From: Escarpia spicata
Lineage: Eukaryota > Annelida > Polychaeta > Sabellida > Siboglinidae
Direction of reading: 5' to 3'
NCBI GenBank assembly: GCA_963995525.1
Contig: OZ023214.1
Coordinates: 47,201,016 to 47,265,015 of the forward strand
DNA length: 64,000 bases
A program made the position numbers and the translations under genes. Below are positions 47,801 through 59,700 of the stretch, one piece after another. Position 1 is the stretch's first letter. Each line of letters starts with the position of its first letter. Below the pieces are notes generated by a model. It did no database searches and was not told the origin of the DNA. It saw only the letters and a list, made by a program, of their open reading frames with translations.

Positions 47801-50800
47801 TACATTGAGGAACACAGCAAAAGCCATGAAAATCAGGTAAACATTGCAAGCACTACTTGTGAATAGAATGGTTGGAAAACACAATAAGCATGTTTCAGAT
47901 GGTCTATCGTAAGTTGACACTGTGCTTCCCATTATTTTGAGGCCTGCTTATTAAATATTGGCTGTCGGCATGTTATGGTCATGTACCAGGTTTGGCAGAT
48001 GGTCACACATTGCAGGTACATTATTGTCACAATGAGTGCTATATCCTTTGAACACATATTTGCTATAGAAGCCAAGAGGATACACAAAATAAGAGAAAGT
48101 CTTGATTCAATAACCCATGCATCCAGGTCTAGTCATCATCAGTGTGATGTCCTGTCTGTCCCAGAACATTCTGGACACGCATTGGACTGAACAGCTACCT
48201 TTGAACCCAACAAATTACTAGAACCAACGCTGGACGACGATGAAAAATATTATGGTCATCTTTGCTTTGTGCTGGATGAACATCAATTGTTACATTGTTG
48301 TTAGAAACAGTTCATGTCTAGGTTTGTGGTCACCCAAAAAGGGTGAATGTCTAAACAAATTCTACTGTTGTTGGTATTTCCAGAATGATAAATATTAAAA
48401 ATTATGATTTCTTGCAGAAGGTTCAGACATTTGCAGTGGATCTGTGTAAAGAATATGCGGCCATTGAAATCGCTATGAAACAGGTAAACACGATTTTTAT
48501 GGACACTTCTGTGATGTGTGAAGCTCTGTAGCAGGGTCTTAAAAAGTAGAATGTTTTAAGGCCTTGTATAGGTCTTCAGAATGGAATTTGTTGACAACAC
48601 ATTTAAAAGCTATTTTTTAAATATAATTTTTATCAAATTTGAACATAGGTGATGTTAGCAGATGTTAACAAAGGTGAAATGGATTGAGCAATATGCTTCA
48701 TACAGTTTGATAACCAAATTAATAAATGATTGTTCATAGATGGTGTTTGAACAATCTAACAATATTTTGAATTGAATTTGGCACTATGGAAATGGTCTTA
48801 CATCTTAGCAAGCCAAAACTGCACTCACACAAGGCAAATACTTTAAAATCCAACTTTTTGTTTAATAACTTAGACAGAGCTGCAACATGTTGTAGGAATT
48901 TACATATAACATGAATTCTTGAGGGATTCTATTATACATACTCTTATACATATACCAGTTATTATGACCTTGACCTTTGTGACCCGGCAGGCTCAAGATG
49001 ACCTTGGCCCAGTCGATATGTTGTTCAACTGTGCTGGTCTTTCTCTCAGTGGACGGTTTGATGAAATCCCACTGGACGAGTTCAAGGTACGACTGACCCA
49101 CAATGCTGATTTAACAGCTGTAATGTTATAACTGCGATTCCTAGTATGCTCTTCCCAATTGTTCTGGTTACGTGACGAGTGCATGTTGAGTGCAGCCCCT
49201 AGAGCATAGGACTCTCAATCAAGAGAACCCAGGTTCAAATCATGTGAGCACTGCCGTTTCAAACCTGGGACAAGTTTGTTCACTCTACATTGCTCCAGTT
49301 TACTCAGTTGAATATGTGTTTGGATATAGACAGTGGTGGATATTTCTGTATGAATAGTTTTCACACATTAAAGTGACAAGGTGGCTGAATGCTTCCCAGA
49401 GAAGTCGAAATGGTGTTCTGAACATGTCTGCCAGGGACTAAAGTGTAAAGCACTTTGAGCAGTCCTAATGACTAGATACTGTGCTATAAAAGAACTTTTT
49501 TAAACAAATAAATGGATGCATTCTTTTAAATCATGTTTAAATTATTTAGTTATCTCAAATCATGTCATAGTAACTACAAAATACAAGGTGGTGAGATATT
49601 TCTGAAATCTCACAGTAACCTGATTTCTTGCAAGTAGAATGACATCAATTAGCCCCTCCTTGGACGCTTCAACTGCTATTGCCTTGCCTATTCCACTCAA
49701 GCCACCAATTATCTTCAACTGCTATTGCCTTGCCTATTCCACTCGAGCCACCAATTATCTGCAAGAGTAACGTATTCAGTAAATTACAATAACGACACAC
49801 TTCACTTACGCCATCCATACGTGGTAATTGACTACACTATCATGAAACCTTGAAATGTGAAACATTTGGCATAAGACCACGGATTCATCTGCCATTACCC
49901 AATGAAAGGGTGCCCTTGAAAACAGTGTTTTGGTGTGATATGTGAATTTTGTCGAGCACTTTTACACATCAGTCCAGTGAATACATAATGTACTATTGCA
50001 TTAGATCATTCACAAGGTACCAATAAATATGTGCTGGTCGCTCGCGTATTCGCGCAGTGGCTATTTTGCAGAACGCACCAATATTTCAAAATCCATCACC
50101 GGATTGGGGCGAAATTGAGGGGTATCAGGTTTGGGTGGATTTTTCTGGAAAACGAGGTATGAGAATTTCACTAATTTTTACACGGCATTTGTGTCAATGG
50201 AGATTAAATATGCTGTGAAATTTTCAAGAAGTTTGTTAGAGAAACTTTGCAGGAAGTGAAGGACACATTATAATGGCCGCCCATGTAAAATCTCATGTGG
50301 TCTGACCCCATTTGTTTCACCAGAGACTGTTGGACATCAACTACATGGGAAGTGTGTACACGACACGGGCGTTGATCGGTGGGATGAAGGAGAGGAAACA
50401 TGGTCGCATCGTGTTTGTGTCATCCCAGGCCGGACAGCTGGGGCTGTACGGGTTCACAGCCTACAGTGCTTCCAAGTTCGCCCTCCGCGGTCTCGCAGAA
50501 TCACTCCAGATGGAGGTAGGTTGTGGTGTGTTTAATTCATATAAATACAGAGGTGCCAGGCAGATCTACCACTTTTCATGATACAACGGCAGTAGGTGAT
50601 CCGGCGACATGAGACTTGTGCTGCTGTTGGGGGGGGTGGCGGCGTGAGAACTTTTTTATTTTAGGGTATACCTATTTATTTTGGTGCATTTTCCTGAAAT
50701 AGAGGTTAGGCAGTATAGTAGTATTCAAAATTTGTCAATTTTTAATCTTGAAATTCATCTTGTTTATAAAGATTTAAAATCAGTAAAAAATATTACATGA

Positions 50801-53800
50801 AATATCGGATTGGTGGTAGATTTTGGCATTAAAGTGGTCGACCATGAGATTATCCACGGAATAAAAAAGTGAGTTCCATCGCCGAAGTGGTAGACTTGGC
50901 ATCTCTAATAAATCACACAATTAAAACTCGATCAGTGATCAAACCAGTGATTTCGTGGAGGTATTAAAGTCATGATTTAAATCGAACAACTCTGTACAAA
51001 CCAACATTTCAAAATGGCAGCAGGTGGTTTCAAATAGTCAGTAAAATAATAATAATAAGTTGAAAAACAAACTACTAAAAGTAAATTAAAATTGTGAAAT
51101 TAATTGTAGAACATGTGTCTGTGTCTTCAGGTGAAGCAGGACAACATCTATGTAAGTCTCGCTTTCCCACCAGACACCGACACACCGGGCTATGAAACGG
51201 AAATGCTTTCCAAGGTAGGTCCTGGCATTACAAACAGTACATTTTATGGAGCTGTTTCGTTTCAAGTCTTCCTCTTAATGGAACTTTGTTTCTTTCATTA
51301 ATTACAAACTTGTAACAAAGCAATGCCACTTAATTTGTTATAGTTGCAGCTGTCACCATTCCCTAAAGTCCAAGGTGAGGCTGGACTCGGTACTGGTCCT
51401 TGATTTGTTGCTGGTATCACGTATATATCATGAAGCAAATTGTTTATGCTGGGGCTAGGTTAATAATATATATACTTTATATATATATGCTAATTTTGTT
51501 CTTTCAAATATATGAATTAGTATCATTTAGCAATTCTGTTGTACATTGAAAGATCAATGGGGATGCATTTACAGCTCTGTATTCTAAATTAAGTAATCTT
51601 TGATCTGCCTGTATGAATTGGATCATTTAATTATGAAGCCAAGTCAATTATGTCAAATACATATATGTGTTAACCACGATTGGGTCAAGTACATTTGAAG
51701 AAGTACAATTCTAAGTACAATAGGTTGAGTACAGGCCCAAGAACATTTTTATTACAATGACCAACACCAAAATAAATGCCAATTATTAACTATTTTGAAG
51801 CATAACAGTAGATAAGTATTATGTATATTCTAAATACTCATTTTATGTATCTGAAGTGTACATGTTTTTTGGCAAGTACAATTTACTAAATAAACGTCTT
51901 TTCAAAACACAATTCAAATCACTGAAATAGTGTACTTAATAGAAGTAAAGTATTTGGCCCCTACACTTGGTTGCCCACATTATTGTTTTGATTTTAGTTA
52001 AATTTTGTGTTTCAGCCGAAAGAAACAAAGTTAATTTCAGACACATCGGGCCTCTTTCAACCAGCTTATGTTGCCCAGAAGATTGTTGATGATGCAGTGG
52101 TGAGTAGTCACTTATAAGCCTTCTTCTTTTTCCCTTTCACTACTTCCCTTGTGAGGGTAGAGTCACTTCAAATATACTTCTGCCGTCATGGCATCACAGA
52201 GGGAAGAGTGTGGTAGGCTACAGCCTGTACACAAGCATAAATTACATATATATATATATATATATGGCAGCTGCTTCTGGGAATGTATTGGAAATGGTCC
52301 CATGTTTGCCTAAATAGAGCTCACCATGTAAACTGGGATATGTTGATCGAGTCTCGTGAGACATGGCACTATCAACCCAAATAGTCACATATCGTATGTA
52401 CTTTGAACTAACAATCTGTTACATGCAGTTTGATGTATGCATCCTTGTTGAAAACATATATGTAACGGCTTTCTCCTATGTCCATCAATTTTGCTTTTAC
52501 TGGTACACATACCTATCCTCTTTGGTAGTGTGTCATCATCCATTTACAGGACATGTCCTCCTCATCACAGTTTGCTCCCCTTCTTGCTACTAAATATCTC
52601 TCAACTCTCAAACAACTGTTGTTGAAATAAACAGTAAATACATTGTCAACACAATTTGTGTTACTTAGCATTGTATGATCCGTATCCCATTTGTACATTT
52701 CGAGATAATAGTAAAATGGAGTAAAGTGCATTTTGCTGCAAAACACTTACCTCCATCAACCACCACTTGATAGCAGCATGAAGCCATTGTTAGAATTCTC
52801 AATTTATACCTACATTTTAAAAACTTGATTCTGACGGTGTTGTTTGTAGGTTGGCAAGTTCTTGTGTCACGTTGGACTCGATGGCTATATGTTGGCCATG
52901 CTTACCTGTGGGATGTCCCCGGTAATCTCTATCACTGAGGCTACACAGCAGGTCAGTTTGATAGATAACAAATACAAGACATGTAAAAGTATTTTCATAA
53001 AAGAAGAAACTTCTGCCTACAGATGTGCTGCTGACGTGAGAGCCACCCACCGACTAGTAATTGTAACTACACATTCCTCCTGCTCCCATTGTGGTGTACA
53101 AACCATATTTAAGTTAAAGATATATACAAGTGCTTACAGATCGAAAGACAGTACGTGATGTATGTTGGTAGGCTAAGCGCATATATATGTAGCAGTTCGT
53201 GTCCGTGCATGTATCTTTATAAAACGCTAGTAAGTATTTGGAGTGTGTACAGAAACCATAGAGGCTGTGTGGGTATATTTTATCCAAAATACAGGGTGCC
53301 ATTTTTCTAAGTAAAGTTGGTAGGTGATATCTAATACATATTCTGGCTCTCGAAGTACGACTGTGAGGAATAATAATTTGATGACTGCCTAGTTTTTTGC
53401 CTGGTTTATGATCAGACAACAACAGATCACTTGCAGCAGTTCTTAAGGTTTTTTACTGTTATCCAAATTGTGGTTTTGAAACTTGCTTCGCGATCCACAT
53501 CTTCAATCAAATAACGTGTGATAAATGATAAAAACATTAATGATAAAATAAATAGACATAAATAAATATGAATATTTATTAAGCTAACCATGGTTTGCTT
53601 ATACCAGATGCATGCATGACGAACAGTTTATGCAAACTGTTAAGTGAATTTAAAATAGTGTGTGGTATTATATCACACAGAATTTCAAATTCATGCAACA
53701 TTTTGTATAAACGATTAATTTCGCATGTGTTTGGAATAGGCAAGCGAGTAAAAAAAACTGGAGACTCTGCGACCCTCTAAAATGGCTTGGAAACCCAATT

Positions 53801-54425
53801 CTGGAAGCATTCGATGAATGGTTGTAGCCTTGTGTCTCTTACAAAAATATGACAACATATATTAACACTATCTAGTTGTTATATAGGTCAACAAAATCTG
53901 CATACACATATGGAAAAGTCTTTCATACATACACATATTTATTTACTACAAACAAGCAGACTGTAAAATATCTCTAAATACAGATATGTACACTTACAAC
54001 GAGATATACACCGTATTAAAAAGTTAGATATGTAGATCTATATTATATGTGAAGAGAGACCCATTATAATTTATTTTTTATATGGATGGCTCCTATAATA
54101 GCATCATAGTTGTTTTAATAGGAGTTACTGACCGCTTTTCACTGTTCTTTGTTTTACTGTATTGTTTTAATTATCCATTATGAGTTCAATTAGGTCAAAG
54201 TAAATAATTCACTAATGTGTGCATTGTATTATGTACCCTGTGTAATTTAATATGGGGTCAAATAAACATCTTGTTCTTGCAGTCCTCACAAAAGTATGTT
54301 GTTTCCAGGTGCTAACCATGGGTGTGTTCCGGGCCATATCTCTGCTGTATCTCGACAGCTTCGATAGAATCGTACGCAAGTGCAAGCGAGAAGACAGCGA
54401 ACGGCAGAAGGAGAAGACGCATTAG
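41717..54425 (+). CDS. KDSR: 3-ketodihydrosphingosine reductase
   Basis: Complete ten-exon gene; every join is phase 0, giving 332 codons, the same length as the human enzyme. It is a short-chain dehydrogenase on the cytosolic face of the ER that reduces 3-ketodihydrosphingosine to dihydrosphingosine with NADPH, the second step of sphingolipid synthesis. Seen here: an N-terminal membrane segment (about 2-22), the cofactor motif TGGSSGIG (38-45), NCAG (121-124), Asn146, VFVSSQAG with the catalytic Ser, Tyr187-x3-Lys191, PPDTDTPG, and a C-terminal hydrophobic region ([23 protein letters not shown]). Exons: 41717-41824, 47247-47336, 47777-47836, 48418-48483, 48991-49086, 50324-50515, 51131-51214, 52016-52099, 52850-52951, 54309-54425. 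Intron 5 contains an inverted copy of exon 2. Confidence 0.97.
43122..43245 (-). mobile_element. SINE tail fragment, Deu-like
   Basis: CTTATATAGCGCAGGACTGC followed by TCAAAGCGCTTTACACTTTA, the complement of the tail in the copy at 49190-49510. The tRNA-derived head is missing. Confidence 0.65.
43452..44164. mobile_element. Non-autonomous DNA transposon with CAG...CTG ends, hAT-like
   Basis: Terminal inverted repeats CAGACCTGCCTACC (from 43458) and GGTAGGCAGGTCTG (to 44158), flanked by an exact 6-bp direct repeat GTACAT (43452-43457, 44159-44164). Subterminal GTAAT/CCGGAA words recall the ATTACGGA words of the element at 12749-13405. The interior has two copies of a G-run plus GGTAGCG...CCTACACTCTAG block (about 43566-43635 and 43664-43730). 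No transposase seen. Confidence 0.75.
44552..45334 (-). mobile_element. Dispersed element, direct copy 1
   Basis: Shares with 46032-46803 the words CTAGGCATATTTACCTTTAA, GTCCGGATTCGACACAAGTG, CAAGGTGTCACCATTGGAGA and GGCCCGCCTCGCTTGT. On the minus strand it begins AGTGTTTCCCCTGGTATAT, like the CAGTGTTTCC ends of many hAT elements. No matching opposite terminus was found, so it looks truncated. Confidence 0.6.
46032..46803 (-). mobile_element. Dispersed element, direct copy 2
   Basis: Second copy of the element at 44552-45334 in the same orientation, about 1.48 kb further on. Its minus-strand start AGTGTTTCCTCTGGTATAT is followed outward by a TA run. The spacing suggests either two insertions or one duplication of the intron segment. 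Confidence 0.6.
47247..47336 (+). CDS. KDSR: KDSR exon 2
   Basis: 30 codons, acceptor TTGCAG, donor CAG|GTTAGT. Encodes [20 protein letters not shown], the NADPH-binding turn and helix. An inverted, broken copy lies at 49560-49860. Confidence 0.96.
47777..47836 (+). CDS. KDSR: KDSR exon 3
   Basis: 20 codons ([20 protein letters not shown]), acceptor GATAG, donor CAG|GTAAAC. Surface helix after the cofactor site, the least conserved part of the enzyme. Confidence 0.93.
48418..48483 (+). CDS. KDSR: KDSR exon 4
   Basis: 22 codons ([20 protein letters not shown] plus KQ), acceptor TTGCAG, donor CAG|GTAAAC. Contains the Asp of the short-chain dehydrogenase fold that contacts the adenine. Confidence 0.93.
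48991..49086 (+). CDS. KDSR: KDSR exon 5
   Basis: 32 codons, acceptor CGGCAG, donor AAG|GTACGA. Encodes [12 protein letters not shown], the conserved NCAG structural motif. Confidence 0.95.
49190..49510 (+). mobile_element. tRNA-derived SINE with Deu-like tail
   Basis: Head with GCAGCCCCTAGAGCATAGGA and a B-box-like GGTTCAAATC; body to a tail with GTAAAGCACTTTGAGCAGTC and GTGCTATAAAAGAAC, close to the Deu domain, ending in T/A-rich sequence. It is the most complete of three copies and lies in KDSR intron 5. Confidence 0.7.
49560..49860 (-). pseudogene. Inverted copy of KDSR exon 2 and flanking introns
   Basis: Read on the minus strand it matches about 47150-47410 from the end of intron 1 through exon 2 into intron 2, including the acceptor TCTTGCAG and GAAATCAGGTTA at the donor. 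The exon part has an internal tandem repeat of its first 46 or so bases (ATAATTGGTGGCT... twice), which shifts the frame and leads to a stop. It cannot encode the exon 2 peptide. Confidence 0.9.
50324..50515 (+). CDS. KDSR: KDSR exon 6 (catalytic)
   Basis: 64 codons, acceptor TTTCACCAG, donor GAG|GTAGGT. Carries Asn146, the Ser of VFVSSQAG and Tyr187-SAS-Lys191, that is the whole catalytic set of the short-chain dehydrogenase family. Confidence 0.97.
51131..51214 (+). CDS. KDSR: KDSR exon 7
   Basis: 28 codons, acceptor TCTTCAG, donor AAG|GTAGGT. Encodes [18 protein letters not shown], the conserved loop after the active site. Confidence 0.96.
52016..52099 (+). CDS. KDSR: KDSR exon 8
   Basis: 28 codons, acceptor TTTCAG, donor GTG|GTGAGT. 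Encodes [20 protein letters not shown] and the following helix. Confidence 0.95.
52850..52951 (+). CDS. KDSR: KDSR exon 9
   Basis: 34 codons, acceptor TTTGTAG, donor CAG|GTCAGT. Encodes [17 protein letters not shown], part of the C-terminal membrane-associated region. Confidence 0.95.
54309..54425 (+). CDS. KDSR: KDSR exon 10 (C-terminus)
   Basis: 38 codons plus TAG, acceptor TTTCCAG. Encodes [20 protein letters not shown] and a charged tail, typical of the ER-anchored C-terminus. Confidence 0.95.
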   Translation: MLTMGVFRAISLLYLDSFDRIVRKCKREDSERQKEKTH

Positions 54426-56089
54426 CATTCGTGTGTACAAAGAGTTGCTACTTGCACCTAATCACCGCTTGCACGTACAATTAATACAGTTACTAATAAA
54501 AAGTTATAATGCAGAATCACTGCTTGCATGTACAATTCGCACAAAACTACTACATTTCTTGTTCATAAATTTAGCTAAATGTTTATCATTTTGATCACTT
54601 ATGTATGTGTGAATACCAAGAATAGTCGGTTCACGAGAGCAACTCATAAGGGATGGTCGCATAAATTTGCAAAGTCCCAAAATAATTGCCAATAATTGAG
54701 TGAAACATATATTGACACTATTGAGTGAAACATATATTGACACTATTGTGACTATTACAGTCGGGTAGTGTTGTGGATAATGTATTAACGTATTGGTAGT
54801 TGAATCTTGTGTGTGTATTGGCTGTGGTTTTGAAAGCAATTTATGGCCACTTAAAACCGCTAGTCTAACACAACATATTTTTTAACATGGCTGTTGGTTT
54901 CTAGTAAACTAGCAATTTTTCTGGACATTGCAGACTTACGGGAGTATCCCTGGTGTACAGCAATGATTGTGGACAGCAGTACGATTCATTGATAGCTGTT
55001 GGTATGACAGAGATGTGGTTTATCGTGCTTTGCTGCCTTTGCATCATTTCACTAAAATCCATGCAGCAGAATTTATAGGTCTACAACTACCAGTTAATAG
55101 CTTACATGCAAATCGCTGTTTTGTATACACCTACATAGTGTTTAAACACGCTTACTTCAATGATGCAGTGTTGATCGCCAAGTTGTGTACCCATATCATG
55201 TCGTATACATGTATGTTCATATAATTATTATGTGTACATTCTCTAAAGAAATTTGTTATGACAAAACAATTGTAGTCTACAGTGTGCGATATCACGACAT
55301 GACACTTGCCAGTTGCTTCTGTTCTTATACTCGCTGTTGATAATGGTTGTTGATTGTGCGTGCTCTGATGGTTTACCATTTTCCTGTTTGATAGATGCGT
55401 GGTTCCCGTAAGTTCGGAACTCCCACAACACGTAGCATTACATACGGAGAATGTTGGTTTGGTTATGGGGGAAATAAATTTATACAATGGCGCCAGCTAT
55501 TTAGTGAAACGTATATCAATGGACATCAACGTTATTGTGGACATTAAAAATGTCTTAGTAAACGTGTCGCATCAGTTGAATCCAGAGGCTATTGGCTGCA
55601 GTTTTGGAAGCCATTTTGAGTCGCTCAATATCACAAGACTAACGCCATATATTGGTGGTGATGGAAGATGGTTTGAACCAATTCTAAACACCATACATCT
55701 TTGAACTTAGCACATTTATGAGATTACCCACAATGCCAATGATGTGACTCTTTCACAGAAAGAGGCAATATTTCCAAATGTTGTGTTTAATTAAAATGCG
55801 TGTGCCAAAACTAATTTTCCAGCCAGATGTGCAATTAAGCTTGTCCAGGCTTAATTGACAAAATAATTTAGTACATAGTACATATATACGAGTACTATAA
55901 AATCCACTATTTTTATGATGCATAAGTCAAGTGCATCTCACATGTTGGAATCTGCAATGGGTTATGGAGTGCGATCAAGGCCTTTTTCTACATTAGAATG
56001 CCCTTCACAATTGATTTTTGCCCATTGCAAATCAGGTTTTTTGTGTACAAATCTTTAATGTGTGAATACTGTAACTACTGTGCACAATC

Positions 56090-56095
56090 AATAAA
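56090..56095 (+). promoter_or_regulatory. AATAAA, candidate distal poly(A) signal of KDSR
   Basis: Canonical hexamer on the plus strand, 1.67 kb after the KDSR stop. Nearer signals may be used instead. Confidence 0.35.
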
Positions 56096-56461
56096 AGAGT
56101 GAATGCATTTGTTAGAACTGACTTGTGTGTTAGGTCGGGAAAATAATGAGAGCTAATTATTATTATTACTTATTACAAAATATTGAAGCCAGCCACTATT
56201 GCTATTTCAACACGTTTAACAGTCAAAAATTAATTTATAGTTTGCCCACTAAATAAAACTGACCTAAATAATAAGTATGTGCAGTTTAGCATGTTGTCAT
56301 GGATGTAACATACTGGTAGGTTTGTTTTTTGACGAAATGAGTAAAACGAGGCAGAGAAACCATTTTTTATCCATCAGTATGCCACTAAAATTATGAACAT
56401 TACAGTTAATATGATGTAACATAGTGAAATAAAATAAACCACCCTGGGTAAATATTCATGA

Positions 56462-56467
56462 TTTATT
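56462..56467 (-). promoter_or_regulatory. Poly(A) signal of POP4
   Basis: TTTATT on the plus strand is AATAAA on the minus strand, 148 bp after the POP4 stop codon. Confidence 0.5.
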
Positions 56468-56614
56468 TGTATATTACAATATATGCATAACAATAAATGC
56501 ATGACATCATCTATTTCAACAAAAACAACAACGACTGAAGCTTCTATAAAATTATTTTTTTCCGTTGATGGCAATGAATAATGTGTTCACTTTTACGACA
56601 CAAGTGCCATTGCA

Positions 56615-56751
56615 TCACATGTCAATAGTGTGTCTGGTTCTGAAGCGCCTTGATGACCTGTCTGTGGTTTTGTAGCGGAAGTTGTTGCCGTAGATTGTGA
56701 TGATGTAGCCATCAATTTCTATTGTAAACACTGTGTTCTGTTTGGGAATTG
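56615..56751 (-). CDS. POP4: POP4 last exon
   Basis: Acceptor TTGCAG, two bases completing Thr, then 44 codons and TGA (56617-56615). Encodes IPKQNTVFTIEIDGYIITIY and the C-terminal FRTRHTIDM, which matches the family end. Confidence 0.95.
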
Positions 56752-59700
56752 CTGCAAGGAAAAGCAGTTTCATTAATACACCTAAACAATGTATGACACT
56801 GACTAAATAGTTGGTGGACTGCAGGACCAATTGTAAAGTTGGTGGTCAGAAATTAGTGGTCCAAAATGTACAATCTCGGCATTTACATTTATGCAAGCAC
56901 CAACACAAGTCATGAATAGTGATGAAATAAGGCCAAATGAATGACGTTAGTTAAAGAGAGAGAAATGTGGGCTCTACATTCCATGGCCAGGCCTGTGACT
57001 GAGCCCATACTAGTCTCCTGTACCTCTGGATGACAGAGCCCACATTTCGGCATATACAACATTAGCAGTATTGTTATAGATATATAAAACAACAGCATTA
57101 CTACTGTAATCACAGTAGACCTTATGCACTGTACCGTACTAACCAAGCACACCATTCATTCAGACTAACTATAATCCCAACTACCTGCTGAAGAGTTACA
57201 CTATATCAAGATTTAGCCTAAACATATAAGTGGGGCCATTACCCCACCAGTCACCGAAACATGTGACCACCCCACTACAACATTTACATTTGATAACTAT
57301 TGTGTGTTGCTGTAATTTGAGAAGAAACTTATTCAGTCTGGAGAACTGTCACTTTAAAAGAAGATGGACCGAGACAAAAGTTAAGTGGCAACCTGATCAA
57401 AAGCAATTTTGTACTCTGCACCCAACATACATGCAGGCCCATAGGTTGCTGGGGGTCTATGCACTCCATCACAGAGGCAAGATTTCCACTTGGGTAGTTC
57501 TGCTATTTAATAATGTCCAACACAATCCCTCTTTGGCCACAAGAAATATCTCCAACACTACCCCCCCACAACAAATATCCAACAATCGTCCCACATCAAC
57601 CACGATAAACCCCTAACAATGTGATGGATTTTGTTAGAAATGTGTAATAACAGGCCAAAAATGCTACTGCCCCTGAAAATAAACCACACGACCTAAAATT
57701 TGCACAATGCGGAGATGAACCTGTATAATTATATAACAGGTTGGTTTGCAGCACATTCTCAAACAGCGTTTGTGAAAACAGATGTATAAATCCTGGCTTG
57801 CGAGAGTTGTACACTAACTTTTAAGCTTGTCATCCTTTGTTATGATCTTCAGAGTGTTCTTGGTTTCCTGTAGTACAATGCCGCAGGCTCCAACGAGCGA
57901 TGGACATTTGCCCCGTGTGACCGTGATTATACTGCCATGGTAGTCAGCCTTCAACAGTCTCTCCTCCAGTGTGGGATTACTTCGTTCTGTCGCTCTGCAG
58001 ACACAACACACCATACACACACAGTTATAGACAATATGCTGTGCTATATATTCTGTACACAGCAGTCCAACAATGACGGAATGTGACAGGAAGTGTGAAG
58101 GTCCCAAAAGGTGGACCATAAACTAGCAATAAAGGTTGCAAGTTGGCCCCAGATAGATGTGAGTTTGAGACTCGTAGCAAACCCATTTAGTGGTTACAAA
58201 AAAGAAATCCCAAATGCTATCCAACTTGTTCCTAGGTGTTTGTTGTTGAAAATGTGATTCATTTTAAATGATTAAAATTCAACGAGATGTAAATATATAT
58301 TTGGTTTATTCTGTAACCAACAGAGAGAAATCATTTACATGCAACATTTGCATCATTTATTTTAAAAAATTGCTAACATCAGCAGTACTAAAAATGCAAA
58401 TTTTGCCATGTGGAACAATTTTAAGTTTTTGTTACGTGGACGCTGCACGTACTTGTCAAGCTTTAGCAGATCACGGACATAGTCATTCCAGAGTTCGTGC
58501 AGAGGGACGTACATGTCATATCTGTAAGCAGCAGTAAATTCAGTTACATGTTCAAAAATACAACTTGCAAAAGTGATCATGTGAGTTTTATCTTAAACTA
58601 GAGTATTACACAAATGCAAACTGAAGAAATGAGAAATCATAAACATTAAGTAATCTTGTAATGCCAGATCAGACAAGTTTTGATTGTAAGTAATAATGAT
58701 ATAATTAAATGTATATGTTTAAGTTTTAAATGCATATTGCTTGCATTATTAATGTGTAAATGTGCATGACTTCACTTGCATTAAGTACTAATTAGAATAC
58801 TATATTAAACTAACATTAAATGTTAATTATTTTACTACATATACATGTTTATATAGGTACACGGATAATACGGTTGAATATATTTAACTGCATTAAACAT
58901 AACTATATGATAACAACATGTTTGTCTAACCATCTTTGTGATTAAATAACAATTTCACAACACACTTCCATAACAGAGGTTCAATTGTGCTATTACAAAA
59001 TGCTTGTCTGCCAGTACCATGATGCACATCGCTATACCGGATTTCAAGAACAATCCTGCTCAATGTTTAGACTTAATTTTGCACTGATCATCTAAGTTAC
59101 AAATGTGATTTCAAATGAAACACAAAAGACTCCATGTCATTTCAACAAACTTCCACAAGGCCGAAGTGCAACAAGACTCGTATAGGACAAGCTGCACACA
59201 AAAACTTGACAGCATGCAGTACAAGAACAAACACCTTTGTTGTTCTGGCTGGATCTCAAACAGCTTCAGGTCTCGTTTTTCTCTGGCTGTCAGTGTTTTT
59301 CGCTTGGCTCTTGTCAGCTGAAATCTTTTGCGTTTCTTCCCACATACTTCCAGTTGCTCTACACGGAACTTGAGATTATCAGCGATGCCCTCGTTCTGTC
59401 TCTTGCTGTCCAAGCGCTTCTGGAGGAACTGCTGCAGGAGCTTGTCAGCCGACTTCTTCTTCGGCTGTCAACAAGTGTGAATGCACATGTGATGTGATGA
59501 AATCAGATGAATAGTTGACATTTTCACACACATTTGTGCACATGCACAATACATAATATAGTATATAAATATAATTTTAGATAATGTGTATAACACATTA
59601 TATTTTTAAATGGTGTATACAAAGACCAGATATGCATGTAGTGCAGTGTACAACAGACTTGCAATGCTGCTTTGAGCAGAACACAGCAGTCTGCCGTATA

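Larger units (their letters stand above)
54426..56614. other. KDSR 3' UTR and the spacer between convergent genes
   Basis: No coding exon recognised. It holds two tandem 25-bp units (54696-54745, TTGAGTGAAACATATATTGA...), a poly(A) signal for KDSR at 56090-56095 or an earlier unseen one, and AATAAA on the minus strand at 56467-56462 for POP4. The frame at 55399-55704 has no supporting context. Confidence 0.5.

Noticed and set aside
49190..49270. tRNA gene suggested by B-box GGTTCAAATC.
   Set aside because: No cloverleaf with paired acceptor stem was seen, and the sequence continues into a SINE body and tail.
49655..49760. Inverted KDSR exon 2 as a functional mutually exclusive exon.
   Set aside because: It is on the opposite strand to the gene, and its internal repeat shifts the frame to a stop.
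55399..55704. 101-codon plus-strand frame downstream of KDSR.
   Set aside because: No family resemblance or gene context; most likely chance within UTR or intergenic sequence.
57230..57616. 128-codon plus-strand frame within the POP4 gene.
   Set aside because: It lies antisense in a POP4 intron, has no splice or promoter support and was not recognised as protein-like.
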